Both the position numbers and the translations under genes were made by a program. A DNA stretch of 24,543 nucleotides, from the NCBI GenBank assembly GCA_036308445.1, contig JAXJVS010000057.1, positions 1 through 24,543 of the forward strand, written 5' to 3'. The notes under the pieces were generated by a model. That model searched no databases and was not told the origin of the DNA. It saw only the letters and a list, made by a program, of their open reading frames with translations. Origin of the DNA: MGBC113645 sp036308445 (GTDB taxonomy: Bacteria; Bacillota_I; Bacilli_A; Erysipelotrichales; Coprobacillaceae). Of this stretch, positions 15,916 through 23,360 are shown piece after piece (position 1 is the first letter of the stretch; each line of letters begins with the position of its first letter).

Positions 15916-15942
15916 AAAAACCCTTGATTTACAAGGGTTTTG
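15916..15942 (-). terminator. terminator of tRNA-His (supplied by the element)
   Basis: The stem AAACCCTTG / CAAGGGTTT followed by T-rich sequence on the minus strand, ten bases after the tRNA 3' end. It lies inside the element, which therefore replaced the original terminator. Confidence 0.8.
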
Positions 15943-15950
15943 ACTGTTAT

Positions 15951-15969
15951 CTGGGGCGGTCGATGAGAA
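15951..15969. repeat. putative attR: 3' end of the intact tRNA-His
   Basis: CTGGGGCGGTCGATGAGAA is the 3' end of the tRNA gene on the minus strand and matches 8687-8705 at 17 of 19 positions. Confidence 0.7.
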
Positions 15970-16028
15970 TCGAACTCACGAATGCCGGAGCCACAATCCG
16001 GTGCGTTAACCACTTCGCCACGACCGCC
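15952..16028 (-). tRNA. tRNA-His (anticodon GTG)
   Basis: A 77-nt cloverleaf with the extra G at -1 paired to C73, as in tRNA-His. The acceptor stem pairs fully, the anticodon loop contains TTGTGGC, the T-loop is TTCGATTC and CCA is encoded. It closely resembles B. subtilis tRNA-His. It is also the integration site of the element. Confidence 0.96.
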
Positions 16029-16047
16029 ATGTCTAAAGGCAAGTATG

Positions 16048-16076
16048 ATTATATATGAATTCGATATATTTGTAAA
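16048..16076 (-). promoter_or_regulatory. promoter of tRNA-His
   Basis: TTTACA (16076-16071) and TATAAT (16053-16048) with a 17-base spacer, 19 bases before the tRNA 5' end. Near consensus. Confidence 0.85.
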
Positions 16077-16103
16077 GAGTTTTTTTTAAATTTTTTAATT
16101 TTT

Positions 16104-17060
16104 TTATAAATTCCACTTTTTATATAGAATATCTACTAGTTCTATTGCTTGTAATGTTTTCTCTTTATTCATGATTGGACTCTCTATTATTCCCTTATTG
16201 ATACAATCATGAATATGTTGAATTTCATATACAAACTCACTATCACATGGATATTCATAATGATTATGAGTACCATCATTAAGATAAACATCAAACTTTC
16301 TAGATTTCCAATAATGATCAACCTCAATATATCCCTTATCCCCATAAAATACAGCACCATTCTTTAATCCTACATTCATCGCAATAGTTGAAGAAACAAG
16401 AATATCATTATCTAACTTTAACTGAAAGTTACATATCTCATCACTACCAGTAGAACATGTTATACAACTACCATCAATACTCATAGTAGGATGATTAAAT
16501 AAAAACTGTAAATATTCTATGGTGTATGTAGCACTCCCATACAAAGCACCACCACCTAATTTTAAATCATACATCCAATGATCATATTCAAACCTATGAG
16601 GAAATCCTGCCTTTAATTCAATATATCTAACCTTCCCAATAACATTGTTTTCAATCAATTCCTTGACTTTTAATGTCACTGGTAAAAATATACTCTTCTG
16701 AGCTTCCATCAAGAAACAATTCTGTTTCTTAGCTAATTCAAATAATTCGTGGGCTTCTTCAACCTTCAAAGTAAAAGGTTTTTCCATAACAACATGTTTA
16801 TGATGTAATAAAGCATTCTTACAATCACGATAATGAAAACCATTAACCGTAGGAATATAGATAATATCTACATTCTCATCATTATATAATTCTTCATAAC
16901 TACCATAGTATGTATCAATATTTAATCTTTCTGCAGCTTCTCTAGCTCTATCTATAGTCCTTGAAGCAATAGCTTGTACATATCCATCTTCTGTTTCTCT
17001 AATACCTGCAATGAATCTATCTATAATCGATGCAGTACTTAATATTCCATATCTAATCAT
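16104..17060 (-). CDS. Gfo/Idh/MocA family oxidoreductase
   Basis: NAD(P)-dependent dehydrogenase of the glucose-fructose oxidoreductase/inositol dehydrogenase family, 318 aa. The N-terminal Rossmann fold starts at once (YGILSTASI in place of the classical GxGxxG). The catalytic-lysine motif is EKPF within HVVMEKPFTL, and the C-terminal domain has the usual beta sheet (GGGALYGSATY region). It resembles the dihydrodiol dehydrogenase-like subgroup, but the substrate (a sugar or inositol derivative) cannot be read from the sequence. It lies ten bases after the small membrane protein and is probably co-transcribed with it. Confidence 0.88.
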   Translation of the reverse strand: MIRYGILSTASIIDRFIAGIRETEDGYVQAIASRTIDRAREAAERLNIDTYYGSYEELYNDENVDIIYIPTVNGFHYRDCKNALLHHKHVVMEKPFTLKVEEAHELFELAKKQNCFLMEAQKSIFLPVTLKVKELIENNVIGKVRYIELKAGFPHRFEYDHWMYDLKLGGGALYGSATYTIEYLQFLFNHPTMSIDGSCITCSTGSDEICNFQLKLDNDILVSSTIAMNVGLKNGAVFYGDKGYIEVDHYWKSRKFDVYLNDGTHNHYEYPCDSEFVYEIQHIHDCINKGIIESPIMNKEKTLQAIELVDILYKKWNL

Positions 17061-17070
17061 ATTTTTTTAC

Positions 17071-17367
17071 CTAATTCGCAAATAATATTATTGAAATAAA
17101 AAATGGAACAATCAAATATAAATAAGTTAATATATCTTTAAAACTAACATCTCTTTTTTCTTTTCTGCTTTTTTCTATTTCATCAAAACTCGTAAAGATT
17201 TTAAAACTCTGATTAGTCATTGCTCCAAACAATAATCCTGCAATCAATAATAAAGCAATACCTGTCGCTAGATAAAGAGAAGAGGCAAAGCTACTATGAT
17301 TTCTAAAAAAGAAACATAATACAATAACAACAACTGTATATATACCTAAATATTTCAATCTTTTCAT
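17071..17367 (-). CDS. small membrane protein, DUF3899-like
   Basis: A 98-aa protein with three hydrophobic segments (about 6-22, 30-50 and 80-97) and a charged loop (EIEKSRKEKRDVSF) between the second and third. This pattern matches the DUF3899 family of Firmicutes, which has no known function. AAGGATGTGG lies before ATG 17367. It is the first gene of a two-gene minus-strand unit with the Gfo/Idh/MocA oxidoreductase and diverges from the pentapeptide gene. Confidence 0.7.
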   Translation of the reverse strand: MKRLKYLGIYTVVVIVLCFFFRNHSSFASSLYLATGIALLLIAGLLFGAMTNQSFKIFTSFDEIEKSRKEKRDVSFKDILTYLYLIVPFFISIILFAN

Positions 17368-17390
17368 TTTTCCACATCCTTTATGAAAGC

Positions 17391-17423
17391 ATTATAACAC
17401 AAATTTATAATATTTGTTATAAT
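17391..17423. promoter_or_regulatory. symmetric divergent promoter / operator
   Basis: ATTATAACA (17391-17399) and TGTTATAAT (17415-17423) form an inverted repeat. Each arm contains a TATAAT facing its own gene: minus for the DUF3899-like gene, plus for the pentapeptide gene. The -35 sites are poor, so an activator or repressor binding the repeat is possible. Confidence 0.55.
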
Positions 17424-17445
17424 ATGTATAGAAGGAGTTAATATT

Positions 17446-18066
17446 ATGATACAACCAAAAATAAAAAATCTTGTGCCTGTTACATTCGAAGAAGCTGTCC
17501 AAGAAGAATTATTTGAAAGGTTTTTGATAGAAAATAATCCTATAAAACCAATAAAAATATCTCAAACAACAATCAATGAATGTTATTTTAAAAACATTCA
17601 ATTCAGTGATATTCAATTATTGCATGTAGATTTATTAGATGTTATATTTGAAAACTGTGACTTATCAAATATTTCATTTGAAGGACAAAGTTTACATCGT
17701 GTTATCTTCAAAAACTGTAGATTAATGGGTACCGATTTTTCAAATACATCTTTTAATCATATACAGATTATTAATTGTCTAGTTAATTATGGTAACTTTT
17801 CTTTTACCACAATAAAAGAATCAATATTACAAGATTCTTCATTAATAGAAACAAGTTTTACAGAAAGCACTATAGTAAAAACAAGATTTGTACAATGCAA
17901 TCTCACTAAAAGTGAATTCATTCATACAAAAATGCCAGGTATTGATTTTTCTACCTGTACATTAAATCAATTACAGATAGATACTGCCTCTTTATATAAA
18001 ATTAAAGTCAACTTATATCAGGCAGCTGATTTAAGTAAAATATTAGGATTAGAAATAGTGGAGTGA
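17446..18066 (+). CDS. pentapeptide-repeat protein
   Basis: A 206-aa protein. From about residue 45 to 185 it consists of degenerate pentapeptide repeats (F-x-x-x-x / L-x-x-x-x pattern, for example ENCDLSNISFEG, KNCRLMGTDFSN, VQCNLTKSEFIH), predicting a right-handed quadrilateral beta helix. The C-terminus (AADLSKILGLEIVE) is typical of Firmicute members. Some relatives (Qnr, MfpA) mimic DNA and protect gyrase; nothing here proves that role. GAAGGAG precedes ATG 17446. The stop is five bases before the SIR2 ATG, so the two are translated from one transcript. Confidence 0.9.
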   Translation: MIQPKIKNLVPVTFEEAVQEELFERFLIENNPIKPIKISQTTINECYFKNIQFSDIQLLHVDLLDVIFENCDLSNISFEGQSLHRVIFKNCRLMGTDFSNTSFNHIQIINCLVNYGNFSFTTIKESILQDSSLIETSFTESTIVKTRFVQCNLTKSEFIHTKMPGIDFSTCTLNQLQIDTASLYKIKVNLYQAADLSKILGLEIVE

Positions 18067-18071
18067 TAAAG

Positions 18072-18959
18072 ATGAAAGTTAATATGAATAAAATCAAAGA
18101 AGCTTTAAGTCATGAAAAACTAGTTATATTTGTAGGAGCAGGTATTTCTAAAAATTCAAATGTACCTACCTGGGGACATATAGTAAGACAATTTGCAAGA
18201 GAGCTAGATTATACCCAATGTTTATCTTGTCATTTTAAAAATGATACATGTGAACAGACGTGTCGACATAAACATTATTTTTCTACTGATGAATATATTA
18301 AAATACCACAATATTTCTATAGCCAGGATACTTCAGAAAATCATGAAAACTATTATAAAATACTTAAAAATGCTTTCTATAAAGATTATAAACCTAATAT
18401 TCTTAATGATTTAATAGCTTCACTCAATCCTGAACATATTATTACTACAAACTATGATCATCTTTTAGATAACTATCAATACGAAGTCATAACTAGTGAT
18501 AGAGACCTATTAAAAGCAAAATCTAACCATTATTTAATCAAAATGCATGGAGATATCGATGATATTGAACATATTGTATTTAAAGAAGATGATTATTTAA
18601 GATATTCTCATACTCATTCTTTGATTGAATTATATATTAAATCATTATTAATTGATCATACATTCTTATTTGTAGGATATTCTTTGAATGATTATAATCT
18701 AAAAACTTTTTTAAGCTGGATAGATTATCTTGGACACGAAAAGAAAGTTAAAGAAAACATGCATGCAAACTATTTAATAACAAATGATATCTTTCCTAAC
18801 CAAGATTACCTTATTTCTTATTATGAACAAAAAAATATCCAAGTTATTAACTTAAATAACTTGGATGAAAGATTAATCAATGAATCTAAAAAAGTCCCAT
18901 TAGAAGAAGAAATAGGAAGAAAAACATATATTTGTTTAAAACATTTGAAGCAGGGATAA
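18072..18959 (+). CDS. SIR2-domain protein (possible NAD+-consuming effector)
   Basis: A 295-aa SIR2-like protein. The NAD-binding motifs are GAGIS (22-26), TTNYD (125-129) and KMHGD with the likely catalytic His159; VGYSLNDYN is the C-terminal conserved block of the SIR2_2 type. Between the first motifs there is a Cys cluster, C50-x2-C53 and C60-x3-C64, then several His, possibly a zinc site. SIR2 proteins of this type act as NADases in several anti-phage systems; here this is inference. I use ATG 18072 with GGAG eight bases upstream; GTG 18063 would overlap the preceding stop. It is co-transcribed with the pentapeptide gene. Confidence 0.9.
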   Translation: MKVNMNKIKEALSHEKLVIFVGAGISKNSNVPTWGHIVRQFARELDYTQCLSCHFKNDTCEQTCRHKHYFSTDEYIKIPQYFYSQDTSENHENYYKILKNAFYKDYKPNILNDLIASLNPEHIITTNYDHLLDNYQYEVITSDRDLLKAKSNHYLIKMHGDIDDIEHIVFKEDDYLRYSHTHSLIELYIKSLLIDHTFLFVGYSLNDYNLKTFLSWIDYLGHEKKVKENMHANYLITNDIFPNQDYLISYYEQKNIQVINLNNLDERLINESKKVPLEEEIGRKTYICLKHLKQG

Positions 18960-18972
18960 TCCCTGCTTTTCA
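18949..18972 (+). terminator. terminator after the SIR2 gene
   Basis: AGCAGGG / CCCTGCT with a five-base loop and then TTTT; the stem overlaps the SIR2 stop codon. Confidence 0.85.
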
Positions 18973-18976
18973 TTCG

Positions 18977-19228
18977 CTAGGAAATATCAAACTTAGATAC
19001 AATATCTAAATCTAATGAATCTTCTCTTTGAACAGCTTTTAACCAATGAACCGATAAATATTGATTAATAACTTCTAATATTTTATCAATCGAACACTCT
19101 TTTCCAGTTCTTGCTAAAAAAACACCACATTGACTACATCCCCCAATCATATGAATAGTATATTCAATATTATTTTCTTTCAATAACTGATTCATTTCTA
19201 CTATCATATTAAAATGCACATTAGCCAT
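18977..19228 (-). CDS. hypothetical protein with GGCSQCG motif (83 aa)
   Basis: An 83-aa protein beginning at ATG 19228 with GAGGGTGA as ribosome site. Residues 29-44 contain a C-x2-C motif (GGCSQCG) and a third Cys nine residues later (GKEC), suggesting metal or redox chemistry. The rest is alternating helix and strand with no membrane segment. I do not recognise the family. It is isolated: convergent with SIR2 on one side and about 520 bases from the next gene on the other. Confidence 0.65.
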   Translation of the reverse strand: MANVHFNMIVEMNQLLKENNIEYTIHMIGGCSQCGVFLARTGKECSIDKILEVINQYLSVHWLKAVQREDSLDLDIVSKFDIS

Positions 19229-19751
19229 TTATCTCACCCTCTTTAAAAATTCCATCATGAAAACACCTTGATACTTTCTGATTTGACATTTGCTTTATAT
19301 CTAGACATGTCTAAGTGTCTCATTTCCTAAATCCGTCGGTTTATCCAACATTGAAGGAGACTTTTCTTCCATAACCATCTTTTTATAATCATTTTAAGAA
19401 TAACTTAGATAATTCATACTCAAATATATATCTATACATAATCCTAAAATAACAAGTATAATTTTATTTTTATCTTGACTCCATTATAAGAACCTATTTT
19501 GGACATTTCATATGTAAAAAGAAAAATAAATTTAAAAAATCGCTTTTAAAAAAAGAAAAATACAACATAAAAGAGAATATTATATATAGAAGGTATTTTT
19601 TACGGTAAACATCTCCACTCTTTTATCCATATCGATTATAAAATACCTTCTATCCCCCTTCCTTTGAATTTTCAAAGGATACTAAACTTAGAGGGTACTT
19701 CTTTCTACTTTATGTTCATACTTCCCTTATGGCACAATACCCTCTAAGCTT
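19229..19751. other. gene-free region with hairpins
   Basis: No convincing gene. The distal part (19586-19748) holds three consecutive hairpins, listed separately. A 25-codon minus-strand frame at 19301-19378 (reading KSPSMLDKPTDLGNETLRHV) looks protein-like but has no ribosome site and may be a remnant. The palindrome AGACATGTCT lies at 19303-19312. Confidence 0.5.
19586..19748 (-). ncRNA. structured region: three consecutive hairpins, possible small RNA or 3' UTR element
   Basis: Hairpin C (19687-19748) has an 11-bp perfect stem CTTAGAGGGTA / TACCCTCTAAG with a 40-base loop. Hairpin B (19661-19678) is CCTTTGAA / TTCAAAGG. Hairpin A (19586-19653) has a stem of about 15 bp beginning ATAGAAGGTATTTT. 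The stems of A and C share AGA(A/G)GGTA. The region lies directly after the EIIB-ROK stop on the minus strand. No known RNA family is recognised; strand and transcription are inferred. Confidence 0.4.
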
Positions 19752-21182
19752 TTACAAAGTATTATCTAAAGTTTTTTGATTATTTAATGACTGTACACAT
19801 AAAATCATTGTTCCTAATAAATTATATTCCTGTAAATTATCTATTTTAATAATGTCTGGTATATATTCTTTCGGTATATACTTTTCTACTTCATTAATAA
19901 GTTCTTCTTTATCAGTAATAAACTGGCATGCAAAAACTAAAGCTTCTGGAGCCAATATACCAATAATAGAAACAGCAGTTTTACCAACTATCTCTAATGT
20001 TCCCTCTGGTGTTCTCGTCTTACTTAAAGCATCTTCTTCAAGATAAAAAGGCAAATACTGAACCTCTCCAGCAATATTTTTTCTACCTTGAATTAATTGA
20101 CCTTTAAAAATACTTCCTACACCTGAAAAAGCATTTTTAGGCTGAAATAAGAAAGAAAAAGAAGAATAGTTATTTTGGGTAGCATAATAACCTACTGCTA
20201 TTGAATTCACATCATTACATAAAATAAAAGTCTTATTATATTTATTTGATAATATACCCACTACATCAGTATTATCGAAACCTTCCTTCTTTAACATCAA
20301 ATGTCCATCATTAACAATCCCTGGCATTGAAATCCCAATAAAATGAATATCAGAATACTGTACAAAAACAATATCTAAAATATCACATATATCATCCATA
20401 GAAATTCTATTTTTAATAATTTCATTATCCAATAATATATGATTATCCTCATCATAAATACGATATTCTAAAAGAACTCTTTGACTTACTCTAATCATCG
20501 CAATAGATAATATTTTCATATTCTTATGAATAGCTCTTTTAAGAGAAAGAGGTTTATCAAGACTTTTTTTCTTTTCACTATTATTTTTAAGCTCATCACC
20601 AATCAATTGTAATGCTCCTACCACATCATATTTTGCAAATATCTGAGAAGATAAACGAATAACTTTCTTATCTTGTAAAATCTCTTGAACTTTTGCTTTC
20701 ATATAACCAATCTGAGGAGCAAGCAAGATGAGATCATAATTTTGTCCAACTTCATATAAATCATCATAAGGTACAGCATTAAACTCATAATCTAATGATA
20801 ACATCAAAACAGCTTCATTTAATCTTTGAGCAAAGTATCCTGTTGTTAAACCACCTGTACAGCTTAGCAAAATTTTAACTCTAGGTTTATCCACTAATTT
20901 GTGAATAGTTTCTAACATTTCATTAAACAATTCTATTGCATGCTTTAAAGTTTTCATCTGGAAATGAAGATAAAATTCAATATTATTATTAACCTTATTA
21001 GTCACTTCAAATTCAATAATATTCATACGATTAAATCTCACTTCACTATGACAATAATTCGTTTCAATAACAATAATAGAATCATTATTTTCTTTTAAAT
21101 ATATATTAAAATTCTTATCCTCTTTCTCTAAAATCCATTGTCTAAAGACTACAGTATATACATCACTCAAAAACTCATCCAT
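19752..21182 (-). CDS. PTS EIIB-like / ROK-like fusion protein
   Basis: A 476-aa protein from ATG 21182 (AAGGGGG nine bases upstream; a GTG start at 21203 would contain that site). Residues 1-100 are unrecognised. Residues about 102-205 look like a lactose/cellobiose-type PTS EIIB domain: KILLSCTGGLTT places Cys108 where EIIB is phosphorylated, followed by LILLAPQIGYM. Residues about 215-476 resemble a ROK/ASKHA fold: IGISMPGIV, CNDVNSIAVGYY and GVGSIFKGQLIQG...AGEV. The ROK zinc motif (CxCGxxGC), the His after AGE and a clear DxGGT loop are absent, so sugar-kinase activity is doubtful. A sensory or regulatory role linked to PTS phosphorylation is inferred. No DNA-binding helix-turn-helix is evident. 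Confidence 0.75.
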   Translation of the reverse strand: MDEFLSDVYTVVFRQWILEKEDKNFNIYLKENNDSIIVIETNYCHSEVRFNRMNIIEFEVTNKVNNNIEFYLHFQMKTLKHAIELFNEMLETIHKLVDKPRVKILLSCTGGLTTGYFAQRLNEAVLMLSLDYEFNAVPYDDLYEVGQNYDLILLAPQIGYMKAKVQEILQDKKVIRLSSQIFAKYDVVGALQLIGDELKNNSEKKKSLDKPLSLKRAIHKNMKILSIAMIRVSQRVLLEYRIYDEDNHILLDNEIIKNRISMDDICDILDIVFVQYSDIHFIGISMPGIVNDGHLMLKKEGFDNTDVVGILSNKYNKTFILCNDVNSIAVGYYATQNNYSSFSFLFQPKNAFSGVGSIFKGQLIQGRKNIAGEVQYLPFYLEEDALSKTRTPEGTLEIVGKTAVSIIGILAPEALVFACQFITDKEELINEVEKYIPKEYIPDIIKIDNLQEYNLLGTMILCVQSLNNQKTLDNTL

Positions 21183-21228
21183 ACTTTTCATCCCCCTTAA
21201 CACAATTCTATCATAGTTTTATCCAAAC

Positions 21229-21249
21229 AAAAAGAAGACAAACGTCTTC
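21229..21249 (-). terminator. terminator after murI
   Basis: GAAGAC / GTCTTC with a four-base loop, followed by TTTTT on the minus strand, 15 bases past the murI stop. Confidence 0.85.
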
Positions 21250-21263
21250 CTAAAAAAAATCTT

Positions 21264-22034
21264 TTAAACATCATATACCTTATCTAACTGTTTTAAATAC
21301 ATATGTATATCTTTTAATTCTTCATTATTTATTTTTCTTGAAGAAAAATAATATTCAATCTTTTGACCAGTATATTCTTTATCTGGTAATTTTCTAATTA
21401 ACTGCTTAATTGTTCCTTCATTTCCATCAACAAAATGAATATCTTTAGGAAAAACATTTAAAAAATTCTTCTTAAAATAGTTAAAATGAGTACACCCCAA
21501 AATAACTGTTGAGTAATCTTCCAAATCATAAATTTTCAACATCTCTACTAAATAATCATCAATTTCTTGACTATCAAAAATACCATCTTCAGCAAAACGA
21601 ACCAATCCAGGTAAAGCAATAAAATCAACCTTTTTTTGCTTATCCACCCTCTTTACTAAATTATAAAGCTTATCACCAGTAATTGTCACTGGTGTAGCAG
21701 CAACCAACATTCTCTCTTCATTACCATATAGCTCAATAGCCTTCTTTACAGCCGGTTCCATCCCAATAATAGGAACAGAAAAAGTTTCTCTAAACTCTTT
21801 AGTAGCAACACTTGTTGCAGTATTACAAGCTATTACAATAGCATCTACACCTTTACCAATCAAAAACTCTATAATCTCTTTAACATAACCTTGAATCTGT
21901 TCTTTAGACTTTTCACCATAAGGTACATGTTCCTCATCTGCATAATATATAAAATGAGCATCAGGTAATACTTTTAAAGCATGATGTAATACTGATAATC
22001 CACCTAATCCTGAATCAAAAATTCCAATCTTCAT
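21264..22034 (-). CDS. murI: glutamate racemase
   Basis: Cofactor-independent racemase producing D-glutamate for peptidoglycan. The 256-aa protein has Asp7-Ser8 (IFDSGLGG), the first catalytic Cys70 in ACNTA and the second Cys181 in LGCTH. ATG 22034 follows AAGGAG. It has its own terminator and is separated from the neighbouring genes, so it is probably a single-gene unit. Confidence 0.96.
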   Translation of the reverse strand: MKIGIFDSGLGGLSVLHHALKVLPDAHFIYYADEEHVPYGEKSKEQIQGYVKEIIEFLIGKGVDAIVIACNTATSVATKEFRETFSVPIIGMEPAVKKAIELYGNEERMLVAATPVTITGDKLYNLVKRVDKQKKVDFIALPGLVRFAEDGIFDSQEIDDYLVEMLKIYDLEDYSTVILGCTHFNYFKKNFLNVFPKDIHFVDGNEGTIKQLIRKLPDKEYTGQKIEYYFSSRKINNEELKDIHMYLKQLDKVYDV

Positions 22035-22105
22035 ATTGATTACTCCTTACAAACTGTTAACTCTATTATACCGCAAAAACAAGAATTGTCATTATTTATA
22101 TTTTT

Positions 22106-22315
22106 CTAAAAATAAATCTGTGATTCAAAGTACTCCTCTATAACCTCTAATTCGCCATCATTTTCATTAGATAATGATGTTACCCTACCAATAATCTGCT
22201 TCATTGCATCACTACCATTAGCTATTACAAAACCATAGCCTACTACACTATGGCTTTATCTAGCAATCTGTTTTATATTCATGAAACACCTCTAACAAAA
22301 CTTAAAACATCATAC
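22106..22315 (-). pseudogene. remnant of a Cof-type HAD phosphatase (C-terminus)
   Basis: The minus strand reads VVGYGFVIANGSDAMKQI then VTSLSNENDGELEVIEEYF, which matches the C-terminal GNA-D/VT-SN-EDG block of Cof-like HAD hydrolases. Upstream fragments (YDVLSFVRGVS, NIKQIA) sit in other frames with stops, so there are at least two frame changes. The catalytic N-terminal Asp motif is missing. It ends at TAG 22108-22106. Confidence 0.6.
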
Positions 22316-22318
22316 TTT

Positions 22319-22801
22319 TTAATGAATTCCTTCACTATAAACACAATCCTCTTTAGCAGTAATTGTTTCTAAGATAGATTCCATTGTATTAGATAACTTC
22401 TTATACTTAGAAGCATCTGCTTCATCAAATTGTACATCTGTAGGATATTCTACTAATACATTATAAATATTATCACCTGTATCAAGTTTACCTAATTCTT
22501 CATATGAGGGTAAATAAGTATAATCCTCACTTTCTAAATATAAAGATATACTCATTAAATGACCTGCTTCCATTGAAGCATGACTATCTTTTTCATAGAA
22601 TATCAAAGAATAACCAATATCATCTTCATAAATTTCATATTCATATAAGCCATTCCAGAATTCTGGTACTTCTACAGTAAAATATTCTGTATCAATGAAA
22701 TATGGATTTGTCTCTTGATTTAAATCTATATTATTGCTTTGATTTGTAGAACAGCCACATAACATCAATACACATAATAATGCACTAAGTAACTTTTGCA
22801 T
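22319..22801 (-). CDS. lipoprotein of unknown function
   Basis: A 160-aa protein with a lipoprotein signal peptide: hydrophobic 4-14 and lipobox LCGC with Cys17, then an Asn-rich linker and an acidic domain. It would be anchored outside the membrane. AGGAGG precedes ATG 22801. It lies ten bases downstream of the ATC-hydrolase-like gene and is probably co-transcribed. The domain is not recognised. Confidence 0.75.
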   Translation of the reverse strand: MQKLLSALLCVLMLCGCSTNQSNNIDLNQETNPYFIDTEYFTVEVPEFWNGLYEYEIYEDDIGYSLIFYEKDSHASMEAGHLMSISLYLESEDYTYLPSYEELGKLDTGDNIYNVLVEYPTDVQFDEADASKYKKLSNTMESILETITAKEDCVYSEGIH

Positions 22802-22810
22802 AAGTTCCTC

Positions 22811-23314
22811 CTATTTTTGTCTTCTTACAAAACGAATCTTACAAACGTCATCCCCTCTAGCTATCGTAGCAGGTAAATCCAATTCACAACCAAAACTTTC
22901 TGCTATACCTCTATCTCCACACATTGCATGATCACATAATACTGCTATTTCTTCATCACTACATCCCTGTTTTTGCCAAGCTTTAACTAATGGACAATAA
23001 TGAAAATCTATATCTAAATGATCATCATCACAATTCAAAACATCCATTTCAAATACCCATTGTGCAGGCTTTGTAAATAAAGTTTTCTTTAATCCCTTCA
23101 AAGAATCTCCACCACCTGCTTTTTGCCTTAAATTAGCTCCTTGATATAAACCACAACGTTTTATTGCCTGTGGAGCATAATCCGTAGCTTCTAATCCTTT
23201 CTTCTTAGCTTCATCACATAATAAATACATCCATAATGCTCGATGTTCTAATTGTTCTCTAATAGCTACTATTAAAGGATTTTTTATCTTTGCTTCATTT
23301 TTAACCTTACTCAT
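22811..23314 (-). CDS. L-2-amino-thiazoline-4-carboxylic acid hydrolase family protein
   Basis: A 167-aa protein resembling the ATC hydrolase family, named for a Pseudomonas enzyme that opens the thiazoline ring on the way to cysteine. Family-like features are FHYCPLVKAWQ, the following CDHAMCGDRG and the FGCELDLPATIARGDDVCKI C-terminus with conserved Cys. Many Firmicute members have no proven substrate, so the family name is safer than the reaction. AAAGGGGAG precedes ATG 23314. It forms a unit with the following lipoprotein. Confidence 0.75.
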   Translation of the reverse strand: MSKVKNEAKIKNPLIVAIREQLEHRALWMYLLCDEAKKKGLEATDYAPQAIKRCGLYQGANLRQKAGGGDSLKGLKKTLFTKPAQWVFEMDVLNCDDDHLDIDFHYCPLVKAWQKQGCSDEEIAVLCDHAMCGDRGIAESFGCELDLPATIARGDDVCKIRFVRRQK

Positions 23315-23360
23315 CTTAATCTCCCCTTTTTATTATTGTACAACTCTTTACTTATAGATA

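Larger units (their letters stand above)
8687..15969. mobile_element. integrative mobilizable element (~7.3 kb) in tRNA-His
   Basis: The boundaries are a 19-bp imperfect direct repeat of the tRNA-His 3' end (8687-8705 and 15951-15969, two mismatches). Next to the intact tRNA lie a tyrosine integrase and a MobV relaxase with a hairpin-rich oriT-like region in front of it. No replication, conjugation-channel or resistance genes are visible, so transfer would need a helper element. Cargo consists of a PadR/HAAS/secreted-protein unit and a divergent small-peptide/secreted-protein unit. The distal end is decayed (IS66 fragments, frameshifted coding remnant) and the integrase carries a stop codon, so the element is probably immobile now. 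The left boundary is less certain than the right. Confidence 0.75.

Noticed and set aside
15870..16058. Plus-strand open frame after the integrase
   Set aside because: It runs through the antisense of tRNA-His and its terminator and has no ribosome site.
19301..19378. 25-codon minus-strand frame with a protein-like sequence
   Set aside because: No ribosome site and no recognised family; kept only as a possible remnant in the description of the gene-free region.
19586..19748. CRISPR array
   Set aside because: Only two related stems in inverted-repeat form; no regularly spaced direct repeats.
19852..20046. Plus-strand open frame
   Set aside because: Antisense shadow of the EIIB-ROK gene.
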